Assembly: GCF_000241305.1 (NCBI RefSeq) | Contig: NZ_BAEH01000094.1 | Span: 1-64,000 of the forward strand | Direction: 5' to 3' | Length of the DNA stretch: 64,000 bases | Origin: Gordonia effusa NBRC 100432 | GTDB taxonomy: Bacteria > Actinomycetota > Actinomycetes > Mycobacteriales > Mycobacteriaceae | Shown: positions 36,848 to 44,437 of the stretch, piece by piece | How positions within the stretch are numbered: position 1 is the first letter of the stretch | How the letters are laid out: every line of letters begins with the position of its first letter | The notes under the pieces: generated by a model | Databases searched by the model: none | What the model was told of the DNA's origin: nothing | The model's input: only the letters and a program-made list of their open reading frames with translations | Made by a program: the position numbers and the translations under genes

Positions 36848-38451
36848 TGGCCGGCTCAGCTCAGGTGCAGGCATCGCCTGCTGGCCCGATCACCGAACCG
36901 AGCCGTCGGATCCTGGCGCTATGGGCACCGGATTGGCCGGCTGCCGCGGCTGGCGCCGAATCCGATCTGGCTCCCCATGAACCGATCGCGGTGTTGCGAG
37001 CCAATCGGGTGGCCGCGTGTTCGGCATCGGCCCGACGCCAGGGGGTGCGGCGCGGCATGAGTAAGAGGCAGGCCCAGGCCAATTGCCCGCAACTGCATGT
37101 CGCCACCGACGACGTGCACCGTGACGGCCGACTCTTCGAGCCGGTGGTCGCGGCGGTGGCTCAGCTCGTGCCGAATGTCGAGGTGCTGCGGCCCGGACTG
37201 TGTGTGCTGCCGATTTCGGCCGGCGTGCGCTACTTCGGCTCGGTTGAGGTGCTCGCCGAAGCGCTCGTCGATGCGGTGTCGGCGCTGGGGGTTGAATCGT
37301 CGGTCGGCGTGGCCGACGAGATGTTCACCGCGGTGCTGGCCGCCCGGCAGGGGATCTTTGTGCCAGCCGACGGCGACGCGGACTTTCTCGCCGGGCGGCC
37401 GATTGGCGAGCTGATGATCGAACCGAGTCTGTGCGGGGAGCGGCGCGGTGAATTGGTAGAGTTACTGTGGCACTTGGGAATTCGCACCATCGGTGCTTTC
37501 GCGGCGTTGACATCGACCGATGTGGCTACTCGATTCGACGACGATGCGGTGCTCGCGCATCGGCAAGCGCGGGCCAACCCGTCAAGGCCGCCGTCGGGTC
37601 AGTCATTGCCAGCCGATCTGACCGTCGAGCACAGTTGCGATCCGCCGATTGAGCGGATCGATGTCGCGGCTTTTCTCGGGCGTCGATTGGCCGATGAACT
37701 CCATCGGGGATTGTCGGCGGCGGCGGTTGCCTGTACCCGCCTTGCGGTGCACGCGGTAACTGAACGCGGACAGGAACATTCGAGAATATGGCGATGTGCG
37801 CAACCGTTGACCGCCGATGCCACCGCGGATCGGATCCGGTGGCAGTTGGAGGGTTGGTTGACCGCAGCGGCGGGGCGCGGCGGAGGTATCGAAAGACCCG
37901 ATTCGCCGATCGCGACAATCATCTTGGAGCCGGTTGAGGTGGTATCTGCCGGCGCGCTGCAATACGAGTTCACCGGAGATCGAGAAGTGGTCGAGCGGGC
38001 CAGGCGCGCGCTGGCGCGGGTGCAGGGGCTACTCGGTGGAGATTCGGTGCGGCTCCCGGTCCGTAGTGGTGGCCGTGGTCCAGCGGAGCAGGTGACCATG
38101 ATTTCGCTCGGCGACGAGCTGCGTCCTACGTTCGACCCCGCGGCTCCGTGGCCCGGACAGTTGCCGCAGCCGGCGCCAGCTGTGACTCTCACCGACGTTC
38201 AGGTGTATCTCGTTGACGCCGAAGCTGATTCGGTTACGGTCACCCCGCGTGGTGCGTTCAGTGCCGAACCGACGCAACTTCGACTGAACAAACACACCTA
38301 CGAGGTGAGTTGGTGGGCTGGGCCGTGGCCATCGGGGCTAGATTCCGACGATGCCGTACAAGCGAGAGCCCAAGTGCTGCTGGATGATTCGCGGGCATTG
38401 TTGCTGTTGTACCGGTCGGGGCGCTGGTGGGTGGAGGGGGTCTACGAGTGA
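36847..38451 (+). CDS. imuB: ImuB, inactive Y-family polymerase-like mutasome hub
   Basis: A 534-residue Y-family-fold protein. The catalytic N-terminus that would carry Asp-x-Asp reads 'LALWAPDWPAAAAGA', so it should be polymerase-inactive, as for ImuB. A C-terminal region recruits DnaE2 and the beta clamp. ATG 36847 overlaps the imuA' stop, giving coupled translation under the same SOS box. The catalytic partner dnaE2 is at 44.4 kb in this window, also with an SOS-like box. Confidence 0.92.
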   Translation: MAGSAQVQASPAGPITEPSRRILALWAPDWPAAAAGAESDLAPHEPIAVLRANRVAACSASARRQGVRRGMSKRQAQANCPQLHVATDDVHRDGRLFEPVVAAVAQLVPNVEVLRPGLCVLPISAGVRYFGSVEVLAEALVDAVSALGVESSVGVADEMFTAVLAARQGIFVPADGDADFLAGRPIGELMIEPSLCGERRGELVELLWHLGIRTIGAFAALTSTDVATRFDDDAVLAHRQARANPSRPPSGQSLPADLTVEHSCDPPIERIDVAAFLGRRLADELHRGLSAAAVACTRLAVHAVTERGQEHSRIWRCAQPLTADATADRIRWQLEGWLTAAAGRGGGIERPDSPIATIILEPVEVVSAGALQYEFTGDREVVERARRALARVQGLLGGDSVRLPVRSGGRGPAEQVTMISLGDELRPTFDPAAPWPGQLPQPAPAVTLTDVQVYLVDAEADSVTVTPRGAFSAEPTQLRLNKHTYEVSWWAGPWPSGLDSDDAVQARAQVLLDDSRALLLLYRSGRWWVEGVYE

Positions 38452-38462
38452 TCCGCGCGCAC

Positions 38463-38534
38463 CGCAAACCCCACACCATCGGTCATTCCCAACACCTAAA
38501 AGTGTTGGAAATGACCGGAAGTGTGGGGTTTGCG
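38463..38534. repeat. 72-bp imperfect palindrome between convergent imuB and SDR genes
   Basis: Two nested arm pairs: CGCAAACCCCACAC (38463-38476) with GTGTGGGGTTTGCG (38521-38534), and GGTCATTCCCAACAC (38481-38495) with GTGTTGGAAATGACC (38502-38516, one mismatch). Four-base gaps separate the two blocks on each side. The transcript folds into one long hairpin from either strand, so it is probably a bidirectional terminator for imuB and the SDR gene. Confidence 0.85.
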
Positions 38535-38539
38535 AGCGG

Positions 38540-40435
38540 TCAGCCTTTCGCTGCCTGTGATTCGCCGACCAAGAGATATTCCTGATGGAGTAGCCGGTTC
38601 GTCAACCGAGGTGTGAAGTGATGGCCGAAGTCGACCAGATGTCCCAAGGACGAACTGATTCGACGCGGTCGTTTCACGATGCCGCGCAGTACGCGGCTCG
38701 CGGCCTTGTCCGCACTCCATACGCCCGGGGCAGCACCGTATGCCTCGGTCGGGGCGATCATCCTGGTTCGGGTCAGTGGAAGTCGCACATTGGTGAAAGT
38801 GACGTGGCTGGAAAGGGTTTCGGCTGCGGTCGAGTCGCTGAAGGCTTCCAGCGCGGCCTTCGACGCCGCGTATGCACCGAATCGCGGACCATGTGTCTGC
38901 ACGGCGATCGAGGTGACGTTGACGACATGCCCACTCTGGCGCGCGATCATATGCGGCAGTAAGGCGAGCGTCAGATACACCGCGCCGAAGTAGTTGACCG
39001 CCATCGTGCGCTGGTAGTCGTGTGGCCGGTCGACCGAGTGAATAGTGGATCGCCGAATGGAACGGCCAGCGTTGTTGACCAGTACGTCGACATGGCCGTG
39101 TTCAGCGAGAACGGTCTTCACCAGTGCCGTGACATCGTGTTCGTCGGTGATGTCGCAGCGGTAGGACGACACCCGACCCGGCGGAATTCCCGCCTTGGTT
39201 TCGGTCGAATTCAATTTGGCGGTGGCCGCGGCAAGATCATCGTCGTTGCGCGCGACGATGATGACATTGGCACCGCGCTGCACGCACATCCGTGCCGTTG
39301 CTTTGCCGATGCCGGAGGAGCCGCCGGTAATCAGAACATTCTTACCGACCAATTCACCGCGCCGATCGATCCGCCGATGCCGAGCGGGATCAAGATTGGC
39401 GGCCCAGTAGGTCCACAGCCGGTGGCCGTACTCGGTGAGATCAGGCAGCTCGACACCCAGTCCGCGCAATACGGCGACACTGGCGTCGGCGATAAAGTCG
39501 ACACGAAATGCCAAGGTGTCCAACACAATCGGCGGAATGCCCTGCTGCTTGGCGACCAAATTCCGTCCAATCCCCAGCGGTCCCACCCGCGACAGAGTCA
39601 TCGCCGCATCGGTGACGCGATAAGGGATCACGTTGCGCCCGCGCGGGCCATTGAATGCCGGAGCCAGGGCGTTGTACATCCCGGTGATCGAACGTCGCTT
39701 GGGGTCGCTGAGATGAAAAGTCAGACCCGATTTATCGGGCTGGTAACCGAGCAACGCGACGATGGCGTCGGAGACGTAGTCGACCGGCACCATATTCGTC
39801 CGGCCCAGGTCGGCCATCGGCAACGGCAGCCACGACGGCACGTAGCGGAGTAATCCCAACTGGCCGAAGAAGTAATACGGGCCGTCGACCTTGTCCATCT
39901 CACCGGTACGTGAATCACCTACGACAACCGACGGTCGGTATACCCGCCACGACAGACCAGGCTGTTCCCGGACGAGTCGCTCGGACTCGAATTTCGTCCG
40001 GTGATACGGCGACGGGAACCCCTGTCCTTTCGCGAAATCGTCTTCGGTGAATACTCCGGCGAAGTCACCGGCCACTGCGATAGACGAAATGTGATGCAAC
40101 ATCGCGCCGCGGGCCAGTGCGAAGTCGATGACGCGTTGCGTTCCCTCGACGTTGGCGCGCTGCTGGGAATCGGCGTCCGCGGTCATGTCGTAGATGGCGG
40201 CGAGGTGGATGACATGGTCGATGGGGCTGTCGAAGTCATCGAGCCCGAGCCGTGGCGCCGTCAAATCTCCGACCACCGGGATGACTCGATCAGAGTTGAT
40301 CAGCTCACTGAATCGGCTTACCGATGATTCGCGGACCAAAGCGAAAATCTGGGCGTCGGGGTCGGTGTTGAGGATACGAGCTATGACGCGGCGGCCGATG
40401 AATCCGCTGCCACCGGTGATGAAATAGCTGGTCAT
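38540..40435 (-). CDS. Two-domain SDR, acyl-CoA reductase-like (Rv3391/AcrA1 type)
   Basis: A 631-residue fusion. The N-terminal extended SDR/NAD-epimerase domain has 'YFITGGSGFIGRRVIARIL' (residues 4-22) and the active-site 'SPYHRTKFESE' (Tyr-x3-Lys). The C-terminal classical SDR domain (about 365-600) has 'NVLITGGSSGIGKATA' and 'YAASKAALEAFS'. This architecture matches M. tuberculosis Rv3391, described as a fatty acyl-CoA reductase; a role in fatty alcohol or wax lipid formation is inferred. ATG 40435 follows a GGAGA site. Confidence 0.88.
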   Translation of the reverse strand: MTSYFITGGSGFIGRRVIARILNTDPDAQIFALVRESSVSRFSELINSDRVIPVVGDLTAPRLGLDDFDSPIDHVIHLAAIYDMTADADSQQRANVEGTQRVIDFALARGAMLHHISSIAVAGDFAGVFTEDDFAKGQGFPSPYHRTKFESERLVREQPGLSWRVYRPSVVVGDSRTGEMDKVDGPYYFFGQLGLLRYVPSWLPLPMADLGRTNMVPVDYVSDAIVALLGYQPDKSGLTFHLSDPKRRSITGMYNALAPAFNGPRGRNVIPYRVTDAAMTLSRVGPLGIGRNLVAKQQGIPPIVLDTLAFRVDFIADASVAVLRGLGVELPDLTEYGHRLWTYWAANLDPARHRRIDRRGELVGKNVLITGGSSGIGKATARMCVQRGANVIIVARNDDDLAAATAKLNSTETKAGIPPGRVSSYRCDITDEHDVTALVKTVLAEHGHVDVLVNNAGRSIRRSTIHSVDRPHDYQRTMAVNYFGAVYLTLALLPHMIARQSGHVVNVTSIAVQTHGPRFGAYAASKAALEAFSDSTAAETLSSHVTFTNVRLPLTRTRMIAPTEAYGAAPGVWSADKAASRVLRGIVKRPRRISSSLGHLVDFGHHFTPRLTNRLLHQEYLLVGESQAAKG

Positions 40436-40487
40436 AAGGGTTTCTCCAGGTTTGTCACGGGCAAGTCGGCGCGAAGGCGCAAACATC

Positions 40488-40504
40488 TGTTACTCAGAGT
40501 GACA
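40488..40504. promoter_or_regulatory. Operator-like palindrome upstream of the SDR gene
   Basis: TGTTACTC-A-GAGTGACA, 8-bp arms with one mismatch around a central A, 53 bp upstream of the SDR start. This is a typical size for a TetR- or GntR-type dimer site. No regulator gene is adjacent, so the binding protein is unknown. Confidence 0.45.
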
Positions 40505-40560
40505 CTTACATCGCCGCATAGCAACGCTTTGCGGGGAGGAAAATATTCGGCGGGTCGCGG

Positions 40561-41340
40561 TTACCGGGACCCGATAGCCACGGTCGCGCCCAGCTCATAG
40601 TCGTCGACGATGCGCGCCCGGAAGCCGGTCGAGCCCAGAATCGCGGCAGCCGTCTCCGCTTGCTGGTCGCTGACCTCAAAGAGGATGTGGCCGTCGGGAT
40701 GGAGCCAGCCGCGCGCGGCGTCGACGACCCGCGCCGCGACCCGCAACCCGTCGGGGCCGCCGTCGAGAGTGGTGATCGGCTCGTAATCGCGGGCCTCGGC
40801 CGGCAGGAGTTCGATCTCGCCATGCGGCACGTAGGGCACATTGGCGACGACGACGTCGACACGTCCCCGCAATACCGCCGGCAGCGGAGTGAATAGGTCG
40901 CCGACGTAGACCGACGCGGCGGCGTGTGCCAGATTGCGTCGTGCACATGCCGTTGCTCGCGGGTCGATGTCGACCGCGTAGATATGTGCGCCTGGCTTAG
41001 CCGCGGCCACGGCCGCGCCGATGGCGCCGGCTCCGCAACACATATCCACCACAGCGGCGTCGTCGGGGGTGAGCGAGATGGCTTGGTCGGCAAGGAATTC
41101 GGTGCGACGGCGCGGAATGAAGACTCCGGGAGTGACTTCGATTCGCAGTCCGTGAAACTCAGCCCGTTCGACGATGTACTCCAAAGGCTCACCGGCGCAA
41201 CGACGTTCGAGCATCCTTGCCAACTCGCCGTCGGAGCGGGCGTGGGCGCGCAGGATGGTTGCCTCTTCTTCGGCGAAGATACATCCCGCGGCGCGCAGGG
41301 TGGCGACAAGTGAGTCGTCAGACTGTGAGGGGAAGGCCAC
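40561..41340 (-). CDS. HemK/PrmC-related methyltransferase, putative protein-(glutamine-N5) methyltransferase
   Basis: A 259-residue class I SAM methyltransferase. Motif I is 'VVDMCCGAGAIGAAVA' and the HemK positions are 'GVFIPRRRTEFLAD' and 'VVANVPYVPHGEIELLP'. The usual Asn-Pro-Pro-Tyr is Asn-Val-Pro-Tyr, as in a PrmC-related subfamily of unknown substrate; it is unlikely to be the release-factor methylase itself. ATG 41340 is used. It stands alone between the SDR gene and another methyltransferase gene. Confidence 0.85.
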   Translation of the reverse strand: MAFPSQSDDSLVATLRAAGCIFAEEEATILRAHARSDGELARMLERRCAGEPLEYIVERAEFHGLRIEVTPGVFIPRRRTEFLADQAISLTPDDAAVVDMCCGAGAIGAAVAAAKPGAHIYAVDIDPRATACARRNLAHAAASVYVGDLFTPLPAVLRGRVDVVVANVPYVPHGEIELLPAEARDYEPITTLDGGPDGLRVAARVVDAARGWLHPDGHILFEVSDQQAETAAAILGSTGFRARIVDDYELGATVAIGSR

Positions 41341-41420
41341 GGTTAGACGTTAGTTGGATCGAGGGCGCTTGTCTTGTAACCAGACTTGTTCGACGGAGAA
41401 GGGGATTGCCCGAAGGGGCG

Positions 41421-42215
41421 TCAGGCCGATTGCTTGCGGCCGACGATGTGAAACGCGCGACTGAGTTGGCGATAAGGGTCTCGCTTGCTCGCTTCCAGCT
41501 CGACCGCCGCTGTCTTGGCGACGCGGGCCGAGTCGGCTGGGTCCAACTCCACACCGGTGAAATCTAGCCAATCGACGAAAAGCCATGTCCCATACCAACG
41601 TACGGGCGGAACCCCGCGGGCCCGCAGAAGTTCACCGAGCTCTTCTGGGGTGTCGGTGTGGCCGGGCAGGCCCAAGACGCCGAGTCCAGATCGAGTATCG
41701 AATGCGGAAAGTGCGTCGTCCCACTGCTGCTTGAGTGCGGGAAGTACAGCCGTGGCATGCGCATTGCTTGTCATGATCGATACGACGCCACCATCGGCAG
41801 CGCACGCGCAGAGCTGATCGATAAAAGGTTCGGGTTGATCGAGATATCCAAGAACGCCATGACATAGGACGCCGTCGAATTGCCGGTTCTGGACGACTTG
41901 GCTGGCGCGCGCGCCGTCGCCGTGGAGGAGAGTGATTCGTCGGCGGGCTTCGTCCGGCAGGGAATCGAGCCGTTGCTGCGCCTTTTCCAGCATCGCCGCC
42001 GATGAATCCAACAGGGTCACGTCATACCCGGCTTGTGCCAATGGGAACGATTGATGACCGGCGCCACCGCCAACATCGAGCAAAGAAGCTGGCGGGGGAG
42101 GTAGATGTTCTAGCAGATGTTGATGGATCACATAGGTGCGCACTAGGCCCTTCACGGTGGCGTAAGCCTCGTCGGCGAAGCGGTTAACCAGGCTGGCCCA
42201 TATGTCGTCGCTCAT
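41421..42215 (-). CDS. Class I SAM-dependent methyltransferase (SmtA/CmoM-like)
   Basis: A 264-residue methyltransferase. Motif I 'ASLLDVGGGAGHQSFPLAQ' is near residue 43, an acidic motif 'YDVTLLDSSAAML' follows, and 'FDGVLCHGVLGYLDQPE' is motif IV. The order and the 'CHGVLGY' segment resemble CmoM/SmtA, which methylates a wobble-uridine modification in enterobacteria, but the substrate is unknown in actinobacteria. It is divergent from a TetR gene across a repeat-rich operator region, so it may be under TetR control. Confidence 0.82.
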   Translation of the reverse strand: MSDDIWASLVNRFADEAYATVKGLVRTYVIHQHLLEHLPPPPASLLDVGGGAGHQSFPLAQAGYDVTLLDSSAAMLEKAQQRLDSLPDEARRRITLLHGDGARASQVVQNRQFDGVLCHGVLGYLDQPEPFIDQLCACAADGGVVSIMTSNAHATAVLPALKQQWDDALSAFDTRSGLGVLGLPGHTDTPEELGELLRARGVPPVRWYGTWLFVDWLDFTGVELDPADSARVAKTAAVELEASKRDPYRQLSRAFHIVGRKQSA

Positions 42216-42228
42216 TGCTCGACCCTAG

Positions 42229-42262
42229 CAGTTACTAGTTACTAACTACTAACAAATAACTG
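42229..42262. promoter_or_regulatory. Repeat-rich operator between the methyltransferase and TetR genes
   Basis: An A/T-rich stretch with two tandem AGTTACT units (42230-42243) followed by AACTACTAAC and a closing TAACTG, giving both direct repeats and CAGTTA/TAACTG inverted ends. It fills the 61-bp divergent gap and is the expected TetR operator. Confidence 0.6.
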
Positions 42263-42276
42263 ATAGGCTGATCACT

Positions 42277-42858
42277 ATGTCGGCACGGATGAGCGGTTCG
42301 CAGCGACGCGCGCAAGTCTTGGAGATTGCTGGGCGCGAATTCGCGAAACATGGACTACATGGTGCGTCGACCGACGCGATCGCGCGTGAAGCGGGAATCA
42401 CTCAGGCATACATTTTCCGTATGTTCGGCACCAAGAAGGCGCTGTTCCTGGAGGTCGTTGGTAGCGCGTTCGACTACTTCAGCGAGGGGATGCGGCAGGC
42501 CGCCGGGGATGCCAAAGGTCTTGCGGCACTGGAGATGATGGGATCGCGTTACCATGCGTCGCTGGTGAAGCGCACGACGCTCTTGCTGCAACTGCAAGGT
42601 TTCGCGGCCTGTTCGGATCCGGATGTTCGTGAACTCGTGCGAGCGCGGATGGCTCATATGTGGGACGTGGTCGCTGATGCGACTGGTTTGGAACCTGTCA
42701 CTGTGAAATCGTTTCTCGCGTTTGGGATGCTGCTCAACAACGTCGCGGCGTTGGATGTTGACGACGTCGATGAACCCTGGACGCGCGGCGTGCGAACTCG
42801 CATACAGCCTGGGCTGTTCGAACACATCACTCCGGCAACTAATCAACGCCGAACTTGA
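42277..42858 (+). CDS. TetR-family transcriptional regulator (autoregulatory candidate)
   Basis: A 193-residue repressor-type protein. The N-terminal HTH has 'EFAKHGLHGASTDAIAREAG' then 'QAYIFRMFGTKKALFLEVV'. The C-terminal ligand domain is unassigned. It is divergent from the CmoM-like methyltransferase gene, with an obvious repeat operator in between. Confidence 0.88.
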   Translation: MSARMSGSQRRAQVLEIAGREFAKHGLHGASTDAIAREAGITQAYIFRMFGTKKALFLEVVGSAFDYFSEGMRQAAGDAKGLAALEMMGSRYHASLVKRTTLLLQLQGFAACSDPDVRELVRARMAHMWDVVADATGLEPVTVKSFLAFGMLLNNVAALDVDDVDEPWTRGVRTRIQPGLFEHITPATNQRRT

Positions 42859-43060
42859 ACCGGCTGATGGCGCCCCGAGGTGCTGATAGTTCTGACCAGC
42901 ACGCCGGCGGGCGGTGGCGGGGCGTGGCGGGTTGAAAGCTGAACGGCAAACGCATCGCCGAGAGCTGGTCCGGATCTGTGATCACAGTGCATGTTCGTTC
43001 GTCGGTGACCTGTCGGGACAACCAACTCGTGCGATCCGCCAGCTCTTACACCCGCGGCGG

Positions 43061-43663
43061 TCATGACGCGGGGCCGAAAAGTCGGTCGAGATGCCGGTCA
43101 ATGGCTGCCCAGGCTGCTGGCGGTTCGATAACGTTGAGTTCGAGAAGGGGGGCTAGGCCGGTCAACGCGAGCACGAGGTCTGTTTCGATGACCGGATCGC
43201 AGTCGTTACGAATGTGTCCCTGGCTCATCGCCTCCCGGATGAGGCTTTCGACCATCGCGCGGCCATCTCGCAGCCCGAGGCTCACCTGGTGACGCAATGA
43301 TGGGTCGTGCATGGCTTCGAGCACGTACGCCGCGTTCATACGGCTGGTGGCACGGGAGTCGGGTTGCAGAGGAAGCATCTCGGTGAGGACTACTCGCAAT
43401 ACGTCACGAGGATGCGGGGGTTGATCGAGCGAGGTCAGGCGGCGCGCGATTCGGCGAGATGTCTGGTTCGAGGCGAACTCCATCGCGAAGGCCAACATCT
43501 CGGCGCGTGAGGAAAAATAATGCTGCAGCTGGCCCAGGGAAACTTTCGCCTCGCGGGCGACCTCGCGCATGGTCGCTCGCTCCCAACCGTGCTGGTCAAC
43601 GACGCACCACAGGGCATGAGCGATCGATTCACGTCGCTGGTGGTGATCAACCTGCTTCGGCAC
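43061..43663 (-). CDS. TetR-family transcriptional regulator (BetI-like)
   Basis: A 200-residue regulator with the HTH 'VVDQHGWERATMREVAREAK' then 'VSLGQLQHYFSSRAEMLAFA'. The 'LQHYF' tyrosine motif and the C-terminal layout recall BetI-type TetR proteins. GTG 43663 follows GGAAAGG and is preferred to longer starts, which lack such a site. It is divergent from the DUF1992 gene. Confidence 0.87.
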   Translation of the reverse strand: MPKQVDHHQRRESIAHALWCVVDQHGWERATMREVAREAKVSLGQLQHYFSSRAEMLAFAMEFASNQTSRRIARRLTSLDQPPHPRDVLRVVLTEMLPLQPDSRATSRMNAAYVLEAMHDPSLRHQVSLGLRDGRAMVESLIREAMSQGHIRNDCDPVIETDLVLALTGLAPLLELNVIEPPAAWAAIDRHLDRLFGPAS

Positions 43664-43732
43664 CCTATCGCCTTTCCAATACACGTGACATAATACATAT
43701 GACCTAAGAAATATCTCCGAGTTGGAGTGCCG

Positions 43733-44290
43733 ATGATGCCTGAGCACCAACTGCCCCTCAGGTTCTGCAACCCTGCCGCCTTCGCATTCGGCGCCGAAAC
43801 GGCGATCGCGCTGCTTGCCGACATGCATATCCGCAAAGCGATCGAACGCGGTGATTTCGACGACCTGCCCGGCAGCGGCAAGCCACTGGACCTGTCTGAT
43901 GCCGATGACCCAGATTGGTGGCTCAAGAGGTTCATGAAACGTGAGGGGATCGTCTTCCTCCCGCCGTCGATTCAGTTACGCAAGGACGACGCCGCCCTAG
44001 ACCAGCAGCTCGATCAGTTGCCGAACGAGAAGGCTGTTCGACACGAAATTGAGCAGTTCAACGAGCGGGTGAGACACGCTCGCCTCCAACTGCCATCAGG
44101 GCCGCCACTGATCACCATGCCACGGGACATCGAAGCAACGGTGGCAGCGTGGGCCGACCGCAAGGCTGCGCGAACAGACCGAGCGCGCACCCCGGCGCGT
44201 GAAGAAGCCACGCACAAGCGTTTTCGCAAACCCTTTGTGCGCAGACTAAGCCGGCGACAGTCGCGACGAACCAGCGTAAGCAAGGCTTGA
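43733..44290 (+). CDS. DUF1992 (DnaJ-homologue C28-type) domain protein
   Basis: A protein of about 185 residues. The core 'HIRKAIERGDFDDLPGSGKP' (about 32-51) is the DUF1992 signature, shared with eukaryotic DNAJC28 but without a J domain here. The C-terminus is very basic (repeated Arg/Lys, 'RKPFVRRLSRRQSRR'), suggesting nucleic-acid or ribosome contact. The start is ambiguous among GTG 43727, ATG 43733 and ATG 43736, all after GGAG. Function unknown. Confidence 0.82.
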   Translation: MMPEHQLPLRFCNPAAFAFGAETAIALLADMHIRKAIERGDFDDLPGSGKPLDLSDADDPDWWLKRFMKREGIVFLPPSIQLRKDDAALDQQLDQLPNEKAVRHEIEQFNERVRHARLQLPSGPPLITMPRDIEATVAAWADRKAARTDRARTPAREEATHKRFRKPFVRRLSRRQSRRTSVSKA

Positions 44291-44409
44291 ACTCGTGGCC
44301 GCGTGATGCGATTGCCTGTGCAACCTCAGCGGTCGATGAGAGTGTCGCCCATTGCGCGCTCGGCGGCGTGGGAGATGACTTGAGCCGGATGTATCACTCA
44401 CACATCCAT

Positions 44410-44425
44410 CCGAATGTATGTTCGA
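44410..44425. promoter_or_regulatory. Degenerate SOS box upstream of dnaE2
   Basis: CCGAAT-GTAT-GTTCGA: the right half-site matches the LexA consensus perfectly and the left has two mismatches. It lies 12 bp upstream of GTG 44438, so LexA would overlap the transcription start or leader. Control of dnaE2 together with imuA'-imuB is expected from mycobacteria. Confidence 0.75.
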
Positions 44426-44437
44426 TACACTTGCCAT

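Noticed and set aside
38463-38534. Third copy of the CTGGAAATGTCCCCGT palindromic repeat
   Set aside because: It contains GGAAATGACC, superficially similar, but the ends, length and core differ from the two real copies. Treated as a separate palindrome.
40506-41309. A second long minus-strand frame inside the HemK-like gene
   Set aside because: Its translation is a Ser/Pro/Arg-rich shadow of the methyltransferase gene, which has intact motifs in the other frame.
43061-43828. Longer TetR frame starting at 43828
   Set aside because: The first 55 codons overlap the divergent DUF1992 gene and lack helix-turn-helix character; GTG 43663 has a GGAAAGG site.
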